From: Peptococcus simiae | GTDB lineage: Bacteria; Bacillota; Peptococcia; Peptococcales; Peptococcaceae | Length of the DNA: 64,000 nucleotides | NCBI RefSeq assembly: GCF_046097595.1 | Contig: NZ_JBJUVG010000009.1 | Coordinates: 14,081 to 78,080 of the forward strand | Reading direction: 5' to 3' | Shown: positions 19,201 through 26,448 of the stretch, piece after piece | Layout: each line of letters opens with the position of its first letter | How positions within the stretch are numbered: the stretch's first letter is position 1 | Notes under the pieces: model-generated | The model's database searches: none | Told to the model about the DNA's origin: nothing | What the model saw: the letters and a program-made list of their open reading frames with translations, nothing else | Position numbers and translations under genes: made by a program

Positions 19201-21032
19201 TCCTTAACCTCATCTATATACTTGTAAGAGGGAACCTCTTCCCCAATAAGACGCATATCCTTTTCGAATTGCCCCGGGTTTTCTCTGATATACCTTTCTT
19301 GCTGTTTCTCCAAATACTCGTAAATTGTTTTATCCCAACCCTCCGCCTTGGATAGAGTAATGGTCTGATAGGGGACATCCTTTAGGGTTATATATTTCCT
19401 ATTGCTGTCTTTTAGCTTTACAGTATACGTCTTGCAAAGCTTGACGGTAATAGATTCGGGCCGGCTTTCCTCGTCATCGTTTTGCCAAATCTTTTGTATC
19501 CGAATGGCTTTGCCTTTATCATAACCTGAATCGGGATTAGGAGCCGGTTCAGGATTTGGTTTGGGGTTGGGGTTATTGCTTGTGTTCGTAATGGTAAAGT
19601 TGCCACCACGACCTGAAACCCTTGAGCTATAACCCTGAACCGGTTTTTCAGCAATGGTGTAATAAAAGTCTTTGACTTCCTTAATTTTTTTGTATCTAGG
19701 GACGCTCTCACCTATGCGTCTTAAGTCCTCCTCAAAGATATCTTTTCTATCTTTTATATGGTCTTCCTGTTCCTTTTCGGACCGCACATCATCAATAGAG
19801 GCCTGCCAACGATAGTCAGCGGAAACGGTAAGGGTCTTGTAGGGGACATTTCTTAGCGTTTTTTCTTTCTTATAACTATTCTCAAGTTTAACCTTATAGT
19901 TCTTGTAAAGGTATACTGTTACCGACTGCCCTTGATGATTTTGGTTTCCATCTGACCATTTTTTACTTACCCATATGGTCTTGCCAGAGCCATAGTCATC
20001 ATGATAGTAGTCATGGTCATGGTGGCTCCGACTGGACCGCAGTTTAGGCGGGGCCAGGTCCGGGAGGATGCCGTCTTCATAGAGGGGGCCGAGGGCACCG
20101 GTGAGGGTATCCATATCCTTGGACTGGTCTTCCGCTTCCGGATCAGCCGGATCTATGCCTTCAGGGGTTTCCTCTAGGCCGGGGGCTTCCGGTCCGGCCG
20201 CCGGGCCGGTTTTTACCCCGGTAGACTTTTTGGCCTTACCGGCTTGGAGGGTAAAGGACTCGCCTGAATCAGTCTCCTTGAAGGAGACCTGGACCAGGGG
20301 ACCGGTCAGGGGCCGGGGGACTTGGACCAGGAGCTTAAAATGGGCCAGGTCGGCCTTGGTCACTTGTAGGGTAAGGAACTTCTCCTGGTCCTCGGTGGGG
20401 CTGTCGGCCGGGTCTATCGGAGCCAGGCCCTCCCGGTCGAGGGCGTAGGCCGGGGCGATTTCCTCAAGGGCCTGGAGGCCGGCTCGGGGGTCTTCCGCCC
20501 CGGCCAGCCGGTCCTGCAAAGATGCCAGGTCAGCAGGTTGGTAGTAGGCCCGGACCAGGGTCACGCCCTCTGCCAGCCGGAGGGTTAAGCTGTCTCCGAC
20601 CTGGAGCCGGACCCGGTCAAAGGAGAGGGCCAGGTAGCCCTTATCCGGGTCGACCGGTTCCCAGTTGACAAGGGGACGGTCTCTATCCCGGTCAGCTACC
20701 GGGGTCAGCTGCACATCGGCCAGGAAGGCCTGGGCATCACCGTCAAAGTTAGCCGCCGCTTCTGCTTCAACCCGGTCTTTTAGGGCAGCCAACCGGTTCT
20801 CTTCTTCCGGTGATAGCGCCGGGCCGGTCTTTTCCGACCGGGGCTTAGCCGCTTCCGCCGGCTTTTGATCCTTCTTCGCTACCGGTTTGTCCGGCTCAGA
20901 CCCGGCTGCGACCGGCAGGTTGACCGGCTTATCCTGCCCAAAGACGAGGTGTCCAGGTAAGCAGGTCAGTAACAATGACATGATAATCAGCAGGGAAAGC
21001 GTTTTTGTCATCGCTTTCCTTCCCTTTTTCAT
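16227..21032 (-). CDS. Pilus tip/adhesin with two tandem VWA modules and Cna-B-like repeats
   Basis: About 1601 residues. Start at 21032 (M-K-K-G-R-K), with AAGGTGG just upstream; a GTG three codons earlier is less likely. Order: signal peptide (to about residue 35); charged linker rich in Lys/Glu/Pro; beta-rich domain; two Cna-B-like repeats (about 350-500 and 515-655, each with I-x-K-x-W and a closing F-T-I-T-N); Pro-rich spacer; then VWA module 1 (MIDAS D716-T-T-S-S) and VWA module 2 (D1192-H-S-R-S). The two VWA modules are duplicated over about 440 residues, sharing the G-F-H-S-N and P-H-P-V-V-Q endings. The C terminus has sorting signal L-P-D-A-G-G, a membrane helix and R-R-R-R. Likely the tip adhesin of the pilus encoded upstream. 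Confidence 0.88.
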   Translation of the reverse strand: MKKGRKAMTKTLSLLIIMSLLLTCLPGHLVFGQDKPVNLPVAAGSEPDKPVAKKDQKPAEAAKPRSEKTGPALSPEEENRLAALKDRVEAEAAANFDGDAQAFLADVQLTPVADRDRDRPLVNWEPVDPDKGYLALSFDRVRLQVGDSLTLRLAEGVTLVRAYYQPADLASLQDRLAGAEDPRAGLQALEEIAPAYALDREGLAPIDPADSPTEDQEKFLTLQVTKADLAHFKLLVQVPRPLTGPLVQVSFKETDSGESFTLQAGKAKKSTGVKTGPAAGPEAPGLEETPEGIDPADPEAEDQSKDMDTLTGALGPLYEDGILPDLAPPKLRSSRSHHDHDYYHDDYGSGKTIWVSKKWSDGNQNHQGQSVTVYLYKNYKVKLENSYKKEKTLRNVPYKTLTVSADYRWQASIDDVRSEKEQEDHIKDRKDIFEEDLRRIGESVPRYKKIKEVKDFYYTIAEKPVQGYSSRVSGRGGNFTITNTSNNPNPKPNPEPAPNPDSGYDKGKAIRIQKIWQNDDEESRPESITVKLCKTYTVKLKDSNRKYITLKDVPYQTITLSKAEGWDKTIYEYLEKQQERYIRENPGQFEKDMRLIGEEVPSYKYIDEVKDFSYSIQEEPIKGYTGRVSRYGGKFTITNRATDLKPNPEPGPAPNPNPSDIDTDLRVNKMIDYLGDDGKNSDTDLAGEDAYRQYLEIQGEEAQVDAPGYDFLIAVDTTSSMTADDYSGEQRDVVANRLLNGDDRYSTADGLLTKLLAANPKNKAAVMTFVGQGRDKKHTEGYALDKETGYQLEWTSLGNQSKAPYTSVLYDSGSGTNYCTPLYRAAQIFNEVQNDGNKKVLIFITDGEPNEYVTKYDRDNTVYIPGYKKGGSWEDRRAYTEAAYNYLKSQVNENIDFHAIAIKITEDRRGDLQALANMAGGDVHPADDAAQLEQAFNDIATVYYPNNLYLEDTLSKYVNLNTDRLDFKIKMLKNGRETVIWQGEPRPDDYNEHYNYTPIGYATNGGGNIIDWASYSQNVYGKDRVQVKFKPGYNLGGARFRVSYNIKANQTAKDYLRDNNNQYPDVGDRETDFGKNATSSNKAGFHSNTRAVIRYRQHGQDHTKLFPHPVVQASPSDPEQVPEPGPNPSDLKPEVKVHKQIDFLGDGVQNKDTDIQKGAKQNQLNDLYRLYLDVEGIKAKKNDAVDLLFVIDHSRSMAKKDMTGPNGETWNRSQAVMHLLNDTTLVHNFLGKNENNRVAFVAFDGIKKQKDAYSYQRDVAVIRGWSHHFDGGITLPIPNRGYGSTNYHAGLYKALDMFKGSRNKKVMIFISDGVPTMFIQEDGTPGGGGGPYDVNNVRACRNAVMGYIQNTFYKDHPDILTYAVGVSRDITQPNPKTSASPVILQEMARLSGGDYIGVDTDTNELVNRLSSVIEKAVSGVVIEDELSDYVDMVDRSQRDFKVIKRDRNGREEVLWGDGEPDGCIQNLLYERSKRRVILVFAPDYKLEDGCKYVLSYNIKVNDKVKAYYMEHRAYDAEGDAGTDYGNNATSSKQPGFHSNKAAKVSFNGGEQAYPHPVVQVQDVPGRELPDAGGLGRSRLSLAVGLSVLSLSGLALRRRRSF

Positions 21033-21129
21033 GAATACCACCTTCCTTAGTGCAATTCATTTTTTATTTTACGCTTTACCTTCCATTTGAATCGTTTTCT
21101 TAAAATTCCAGTATAGGAAACTGTTTATC

Positions 21130-21158
21130 ATTATTTTTATTAGCGACAGGAAACTCAA
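21130..21158 (-). promoter_or_regulatory. Possible internal promoter for the tip gene
   Basis: Minus-strand TTGAGT (21153-21158), 17-base spacer, AATAAT (21130-21135), inside the 190-base gap between the sortase and tip genes. A 12-bp hairpin (GTAGC..GCTAC, about 21191-21221) without a T run precedes it and may attenuate read-through. Confidence 0.35.
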
Positions 21159-21223
21159 GGGGCCAATCGGCCTTTTTTCCAACCCAGCGGTAGCCTGTCT
21201 TTTTTGAAGACAAGCTACTTCAA

Positions 21224-21838
21224 CTACCTTCCACCATCCACTAGCTCACATCGCAATACACACCGGGTGTAGCCGCTCAGGGTACAGGTGACCAGGGTCA
21301 GGTCGGTGGGCCGGCTGTCCAGTAGGTCAGCAAGGGCCGTATCGGCGAGGGTTTCCCGCTTGGCCACCCGATAGGTGTAGGTCCGGCCCAGGGTATCGGT
21401 AAAAAGGACCCGGCTGCCGGTAGACAGGGTAAGGAGGGGGCCAAAGTGGCTGGTGTAGTTGTGGCCGGCGATGACCGGATGGTTGTCCGGCAGGGCGCCC
21501 CGGTAAAGACAGGGGGCCATGCGGAGGTTCTCGGAGCTGAGGTCGGCCATGACCGGTAGGTGGAGGCCATAGGCCTCTATGATGATTTCACCAATATAGG
21601 GCCGACCATCCACCTGGACGGTGGGCATGCCTTCATGAGCCTGGCCCGGGTCCAGACCGGCTTGACCGCCGGCTGCCCGGCGGTTCAAAGCCTGACCGCT
21701 CACAGCTTGGAGGGCGGCCAGGTGACGCGCGGCCTCCAGGCCGGCCCGGCGGGCATCGTAAAGGTTATATCCGGTCAGGACCAGGGCGGCGGCCAGGCAG
21801 ACCAGGGCCAAGACCAGGTAGGTCCGGGGGGCTTTCAT
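21224..21838 (-). CDS. Sortase-family cysteine transpeptidase (second sortase)
   Basis: 204 residues with an N-terminal membrane anchor. Catalytic set visible: His in I-A-G-H-N-Y, Cys in T-L-V-T-C-T and Arg in T-R-C-V-L-R-C. It is smaller than the class C enzyme upstream and lacks the N-terminal lid and C-terminal anchor of that class, so it may attach the finished pilus to the wall or handle the minor subunit; the class is not certain. Start overlaps the preceding pilin stop by four bases (ATGA), so translation is coupled. An extra cysteine next to the catalytic Arg is unusual. Confidence 0.85.
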   Translation of the reverse strand: MKAPRTYLVLALVCLAAALVLTGYNLYDARRAGLEAARHLAALQAVSGQALNRRAAGGQAGLDPGQAHEGMPTVQVDGRPYIGEIIIEAYGLHLPVMADLSSENLRMAPCLYRGALPDNHPVIAGHNYTSHFGPLLTLSTGSRVLFTDTLGRTYTYRVAKRETLADTALADLLDSRPTDLTLVTCTLSGYTRCVLRCELVDGGR

Positions 21839-22857
21839 TGGTCGTCCTCTTGGGGGTTTTTACTCGCCCGGTAGGCCTTTAAGGAAAAGCCCAGCCCCAG
21901 AAGGGCCAGGGCCATGACCGGCCACCAGAGCTGGCCCGTTTGGGGGATTTTAGGGCCGGTTGCAGGTGGCAGCTTGGGGGTTGGCTTTTGTGGGGGCTTT
22001 TGAGGCGGTTGGTCTGCCGGCGGATGATGGGTCGGTGGGTCTTTCGGCAGGGGCTTGGGCGGAGCTTCAGTCCTGCTATTGGTCAGGGTGAAGGTCCAGC
22101 CCTCCCGGTCGATCCGTAGGCTATAGCCGGCGGGGACGGTCTTTTCCACCACATGGTAGCTATGGTCCCGGGGGAGCCGGTACCAGTCCTTCTGCCAGTT
22201 GTTCTCGGCAGATAGGGTGGCCGTCTCGATGACCTTGCCATCCTGGACGAGCTGGACCTGGACGGACTTGGGCCGGTCGGCACCCTCCCGGTCATCCCAT
22301 TTCTTAAGGGCATGGATGGTCAGGTCATCCGGTTTTGGGGGTTTACCCGGTTGGTCGGGCGGGACGGGCTTGTCCGGCACTTCATACTTGGGCCGGATGG
22401 GGGCATTAGCCCCTTTTTGGGCCGGCCATTCAAGAAGGGTGGGCACCGGCCGGCGGCCGCTGCCGTCTTGGCTACTGTCGCCGGTCACCAGGTAAAGGCC
22501 GGCCGGAACGGCTGCAAAGGAGGCCTTGCCACCGGCATCTGCGCGGACGGCTTGGAGAGGAGAAAGCCGGTCCCTGCTGATATAGGCAACCAGTGTCTCG
22601 GCGGCCTGCCGCTTGCCTTCGTCCGAATCGAGCCGGAGGTCAACGGCATAGCCCTGAAAGGGAGGGCAGGCTTGCCAGGCACCTGCCGGGTCCTTTTCGG
22701 CGATTTGGTAGAGGTTAAAGACCGTATTGCCAAAAGAAGTGCTGACTTCCGGTCCGGCCAGGGCTTCTGCCCCCTGGGCCGGCCAGCTGGTGGTTAGCAG
22801 GAGGCTCAAGACCAGCAGGAGGCTCAGAAGGCCTAAGGGTCTATTCTCTTTTTTCAC
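21835..22857 (-). CDS. Minor pilin/anchor subunit with Cna-B domain and IPQTG signal
   Basis: 340 residues from a GTG start at 22857, chosen because AAAGGAG lies six bases upstream; the upstream ATG at 22917 is buried in the sortase gene without a site. Signal peptide (K-K-E-N-R then L-L-S-L-L-L-V-L-S-L-L-L), pilin-like beta domain, Cna-B domain (L-T-I-H-A-L-K-K-W to F-T-L-T-N-S), a long Pro-rich wall-spanning segment (P-P-K-P, P-P-Q-K-P repeats), then I-P-Q-T-G, membrane helix and charged tail. The proline-rich stalk is typical of basal pilins. Overlaps the class C sortase gene by 17 bases. Confidence 0.88.
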   Translation of the reverse strand: MKKENRPLGLLSLLLVLSLLLTTSWPAQGAEALAGPEVSTSFGNTVFNLYQIAEKDPAGAWQACPPFQGYAVDLRLDSDEGKRQAAETLVAYISRDRLSPLQAVRADAGGKASFAAVPAGLYLVTGDSSQDGSGRRPVPTLLEWPAQKGANAPIRPKYEVPDKPVPPDQPGKPPKPDDLTIHALKKWDDREGADRPKSVQVQLVQDGKVIETATLSAENNWQKDWYRLPRDHSYHVVEKTVPAGYSLRIDREGWTFTLTNSRTEAPPKPLPKDPPTHHPPADQPPQKPPQKPTPKLPPATGPKIPQTGQLWWPVMALALLGLGFSLKAYRASKNPQEDDQ

Positions 22858-23716
22858 TGCAATCTCCTTTCTTTTGGTCTTGGGCGGCTTTTTTCGCCCT
22901 GCGATAAAGAAGGGCATGCTTGATAATTAAGCGGATATTGACGGCAAAGGCGATGAGGGCCGCAGCTATTTTCAGGTAGCCCGTCAACCAGGGAGGCCAG
23001 TGGAGACCGGCCTTGTGGGGCAGATCGGCCGGCCGGTTATCAGGGGCCCTTTCACCGGTCACCAGGAGCCTGTGGGTATTAATCCCATAGGGAGTACAGG
23101 TAAAGAGGGTGCAGAGGTCCCGACCGGGCACAGGCCTCAGACTTTCCGTCTGCTCCGGGGTGACCTTTTGGATGGATATAATTTTATACTTATAGGCTTG
23201 GTCCAAAACATGGACGGTGAAGCTATCTCCTTTGGTCAGCTTGGGCAGGTCGGTAAAGAGCCGGGCTGTCGGCAGGCCACTGTGGCCGGAAATCACCGCA
23301 TGGTTGCCCGGTCCCCCAATGGGGAAGGCCGTTCCGGACAGGTGCCCGGCGCCGACCTGGAGGACAGGTTCGGAGACCCCATGGTAGATGGGGAGCTTGA
23401 CCCGGATGGCCGGAATGGTGACATAGGCCATAAGGCCGTCAGCACCGGGGTTTAGGATATCTTCATAGCCGGGGATAAGGTCCGGCTGGTAAAAGGCCGC
23501 CGGGTTATTTTGCAGGGCCAGGTTATAGGCTTGGGCCCCTCTTAAGAGGGCCTCCCTTTCTTCCGGGCTCAGGGCCTCTACCTTTTCCGAATAGTGGACA
23601 ATGGCCCGGCTTTGGGTAAAGCCATTGACAAAGGACCCTAAGACCGGATAGCAGAGGATTAGAAGGCCCAGAAGCATGAGCAAAAGGGATAGGAGGGCTG
23701 TTTTTTCTCTTTGCAT
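22841..23716 (-). CDS. Class C (pilus-polymerising) sortase
   Basis: 291 residues with N- and C-terminal membrane helices as in class C sortases. Catalytic His in I-S-G-H-S-G-L, Cys and Arg in T-L-F-T-C-T-P-Y-G-I-N-T-H-R-L-L-V-T-G, the class C hallmark. Joins pilin subunits by lysine isopeptide bonds. Sits between the backbone pilin (77-base gap) and the minor pilin (17-base overlap). Confidence 0.95.
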   Translation of the reverse strand: MQREKTALLSLLLMLLGLLILCYPVLGSFVNGFTQSRAIVHYSEKVEALSPEEREALLRGAQAYNLALQNNPAAFYQPDLIPGYEDILNPGADGLMAYVTIPAIRVKLPIYHGVSEPVLQVGAGHLSGTAFPIGGPGNHAVISGHSGLPTARLFTDLPKLTKGDSFTVHVLDQAYKYKIISIQKVTPEQTESLRPVPGRDLCTLFTCTPYGINTHRLLVTGERAPDNRPADLPHKAGLHWPPWLTGYLKIAAALIAFAVNIRLIIKHALLYRRAKKAAQDQKKGDCSEKRE

Positions 23717-23793
23717 AAGCGAAACACCGCCGAAAGGGTCTTCAGCGGCGTATATCCTTTCTTCAGTTCAAGGGGATAAGTCAAACTAAGGAC

Positions 23794-25242
23794 TTAGTTG
23801 CCTTCCACTTGACGGTTCCGCCGATAGAGGCCGGCAGCTAAAAGACCAATGCCGCCCCCGATGATGATAAAGGCGATGGTACCCATGCCACCGACGAAGG
23901 GAAGTTCAGAACCGGAATTGTTGGCGACATCTGCTTTACAAAAGGCTTCATTTTCCCAGTTCTTGGCGTCTACTTTAACATCTACCGGCTTAGTCAGAAG
24001 GTTGTATCCCTTGGGGGCTTCGGTTTCGATGAGTTGGTAGTCCCCACTGGCCAGGCCCTTGAACTGGGCTTTACCCTGGGGAGTCGTATTGACTACGGTG
24101 GGTTTTTCTTTATCAGTCACCCAGCTAACGGCCTTGGTCGCATCATTATATTTATAGAATTTACCTTCCTTATTTTTCAGAACAAACTTGGCATCGGCCA
24201 GTTTGGTTTCCCCAGTCTTATCTTTGCCGTCATACTTATTAATGGTCAGGATAGCCGTATAGACCGGTACTTTTTTATCAGGGGTTTTTTCTGTTTTCTT
24301 GGAATCCTTCGGATCATTGCTATATTCTAAGGACACCTTGTTGTCGTTCCCGCCTTTACCGATAACAGCATTTTCATTGAGCTTGGCCTTGTAGGTCACT
24401 TCAACGGTTTTACCAACCTTGTCCTGCAGTTCTAACATGTCAAAGTCAACGGTTAGGGTTTGTCCCTCAATTTTTTTCGTTACGTATTCTGTAAGGGGGG
24501 TTCCATCCACTTTAACGACAACCTGGTCTGCATCTAAGAAAGTTAATCCGTTGCCCAAGGTGTCGGTGATTTTATAGGTGTATTGACTGTAGCCGGTGGT
24601 GTCCGGTACTTGGCCGGTCAGAGTATAGGTAATGGGGTCACCAAAATCTGCGGTTTCCTTGTCAGCTTTTTTCTCGATGGTGGGGTAGGTGGCCTTAACA
24701 TTCACCTTCCCGTTCGGCTTGGTAGAGGTCAGAGAAACGATGGATTTTTGATCTTTCTTTAGATCCGTAGCCCCCTTGGCATTGACCAGGTAGTAACCGA
24801 GGTCTAGGCCTTCAGCGGTAGCGGTTGTTTGGTCTTTGGCTGCGGTGACGGTTTTTGTCACCTGAATATTTTTAGCTGCATAGGCAAAGGCAGTATTGGC
24901 AAATTCAGCAACATTGTCAGTGGTGATATTGATGTATTTGACTTGTCCATTAACAATAATCGGGTTCAGACTGCCACTGTTTTGGTCAACAATGTAAGCC
25001 TTCCCCTTATCGTTAAAGAAGCCATCCCAGTCCTTGGCGATGGTATAGGAAACGTTGTCACCCTTATAAGTCAGGTCAAAGATTTTATAAATATCGTAAC
25101 TTTTTTCGGACACGGCATCATTAATCGTAATGGTCCCCTTTTCCGCATCTGCGGCAAAGGCCCCTACGCTGGGCAGAACATTAACTGCGAGAAAGATGGC
25201 AACCAAGAGGGCTGCACCGATTTTTTTAATGACTTGATTCAT
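23794..25242 (-). CDS. Major (backbone) pilin, LPXTG-like
   Basis: 482 residues. Signal peptide ending near A-F-A-A-D. An N-terminal domain closes with V-K-A-T-Y-P-T-I-E-K-K, the likely pilin motif with the cross-linking lysine. An isopeptide-type middle domain follows. The last Cna-B domain has the E-box-like segment Y-Q-L-I-E-T-E-A-P-K-G-Y. The sorting signal is L447-P-F-V-G-G rather than LPXTG, followed by a glycine-rich membrane helix and R-R-N-R. AAAGGAGAG precedes the ATG. It is the first gene of the pilus operon and AT-richer than the genes behind it. Read as the shaft subunit polymerised by the adjacent class C sortase. Confidence 0.92.
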   Translation of the reverse strand: MNQVIKKIGAALLVAIFLAVNVLPSVGAFAADAEKGTITINDAVSEKSYDIYKIFDLTYKGDNVSYTIAKDWDGFFNDKGKAYIVDQNSGSLNPIIVNGQVKYINITTDNVAEFANTAFAYAAKNIQVTKTVTAAKDQTTATAEGLDLGYYLVNAKGATDLKKDQKSIVSLTSTKPNGKVNVKATYPTIEKKADKETADFGDPITYTLTGQVPDTTGYSQYTYKITDTLGNGLTFLDADQVVVKVDGTPLTEYVTKKIEGQTLTVDFDMLELQDKVGKTVEVTYKAKLNENAVIGKGGNDNKVSLEYSNDPKDSKKTEKTPDKKVPVYTAILTINKYDGKDKTGETKLADAKFVLKNKEGKFYKYNDATKAVSWVTDKEKPTVVNTTPQGKAQFKGLASGDYQLIETEAPKGYNLLTKPVDVKVDAKNWENEAFCKADVANNSGSELPFVGGMGTIAFIIIGGGIGLLAAGLYRRNRQVEGN

Positions 25243-25248
25243 TTTTAA

Positions 25249-25954
25249 TCTTACTCTCCTTTTTATTTTATGTTATTTTTTAATCCTATGTGCAAGGGTG
25301 ACGATACCAACGATGGACCATGCCTGATAAACGGCCGGCAACAAGGGTAAGCAGGCCGGACCAGCTCAATTGTAGACCCTCCGGTCGCTCCCACCTTAAA
25401 AACGAGTTGCCCGGTCCAAGCCGCTTTTCGAGGGGACGCTGTCCGGGCAAGGGGCCGCTATCCAGGAAGCGCCTGCCTGTGCTTTAACGCAGGCTGACGA
25501 ATCTTTGGATGAGAGCATTCGGGGTACCGGATTCGTGTTGCTTCTTAGCGCAAAACATGAATCACCTCCTTATAGGATTTGACCCTGCCAGCCGGTAGGA
25601 TAAAATGTGAGGTGACCCTATATTTATCGCTACCGGTTGGTGGTCGTAAATGGTACTATGGTTAACGGCGACCTGAGCAGGGGATAGGTCGACTTCCGAG
25701 AGCCGACCCGCCTTCACCAGGTAGCCGCTGCCCGCCAGCTTAAATGGCCATGGCCAGGGACTTGCAGGCGATAGGGAGATCGCCTGCTGTTAAAAGCCGG
25801 TTAATAATAGCTAATGACCGGGTATGTCCCTTTTAGGCGGACAACCTTCCGGTCGCCTGCCCCCAAGCAGGCCTTGAACCGGCTATTGACCTGCCTAAGC
25901 CCAAGGCCGCTTTCACTTCCCTTAATTGAATGAACGCCCAGGGAGTACTTATTA
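25249..25954 (-). promoter_or_regulatory. Long leader/intergenic region upstream of the pilus operon
   Basis: About 700 bases without a conventional gene. It contains a perfect 9-bp hairpin GCAGGCGAT/ATCGCCTGC (25764-25787), several GGCC/CCGG-rich pairings around 25840-25900, a small ORF (25484-25558), and a weak promoter-like pair on the minus strand (TTGAGG at 25971-25976, 16-base spacer, TAATAA at 25949-25954). The extent of the transcript is inferred. Confidence 0.4.
25484..25558 (-). CDS. Small ORF (24 aa) in the pilus leader
   Basis: ATG at 25558 follows AGGAGGTGATTC, the strongest Shine-Dalgarno match in the region. It encodes 24 residues beginning M-F-C-A-K-K-Q-H and ending F-V-S-L-R before TAA. 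That Shine-Dalgarno (GAGGTGA, 25562-25568) is complementary over seven bases to TCACCTC at 25609-25615 just upstream in the same RNA, so its translation could be masked by a hairpin. After the TAA the same frame stays open for 58 more codons. No homologue recognised; it may be a regulatory leader peptide or a chance ORF. Confidence 0.4.
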   Translation of the reverse strand: MFCAKKQHESGTPNALIQRFVSLR

Positions 25955-26143
25955 TCTATTACTAATCATTCCTCAATATGCATATTAGCTGATGGTAACG
26001 GTTTTTGCATCTTTACTTGCCCTCCATTTTATCCTTTTATTTGATGATGTTTTTTAAATTTTGCCCATGCTTAAAAGGGTCCTTTTGGCCCCGGCGAGTA
26101 CTGCCGGATTTATATCCGGATGATAAAACCGCGACTTTCTGCA

Positions 26144-26173
26144 TTGACAGGCGGTGGGTTTTCTGCCTATAAT
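26144..26173 (+). promoter_or_regulatory. Promoter of the T-box serine operon
   Basis: TTGACA (26144-26149), 18-base spacer, TATAAT (26168-26173). A CCGGAT-TTAT-ATCCGG hairpin lies just upstream at 26103-26118. Confidence 0.75.
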
Positions 26174-26179
26174 AGGGGC

Positions 26180-26401
26180 AATAACAGATATTTTTTAGCA
26201 ATGATGAGACTACGACTGTCCTTCCTTTTTAGAGAGCCGGTGGCTTGGTGAAAACCGGTAGGGAAGTCGGTCTTTCCACCTCGGAGCGCAGGCTGAAAAG
26301 CCTCGGCCGGCGGCCGTTATCCGCCTATAAGAGGCAGCCTAGCTGCAATTCGGGTGGCACCGCGGATTATTTCGTCCCTTTATATGGAGGGGCGTTTTTT
26401 T
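26180..26401 (+). ncRNA. T-box leader, probably serine-specific
   Basis: Stem I features AGAGAG and GGTG-x-AAA-CCGGT (26231-26260), then the T-box core at 26347-26366 (AATTCGGGTGGCACCGCGGA) and a terminator CGTCCCTTT/GGAGGGGCG with a T run at 26372-26401. The T-box core can pair in the antiterminator when uncharged tRNA binds. A TCC followed by A near 26274 could be the serine specifier codon, but I did not fold stem I fully. Serine specificity is otherwise inferred from the downstream serS. Confidence 0.9.
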
Positions 26402-26448
26402 ATTGCCGTCGGTGGGCTGCCAAGTCATTGCCTGAAAGGAGAAGGGCC

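Noticed and set aside
25312..25484. Read-through extension of the pilus leader ORF
   Set aside because: The frame stays open 58 codons after TAA, but composition is that of random GC-rich sequence and no recoding signal is seen.
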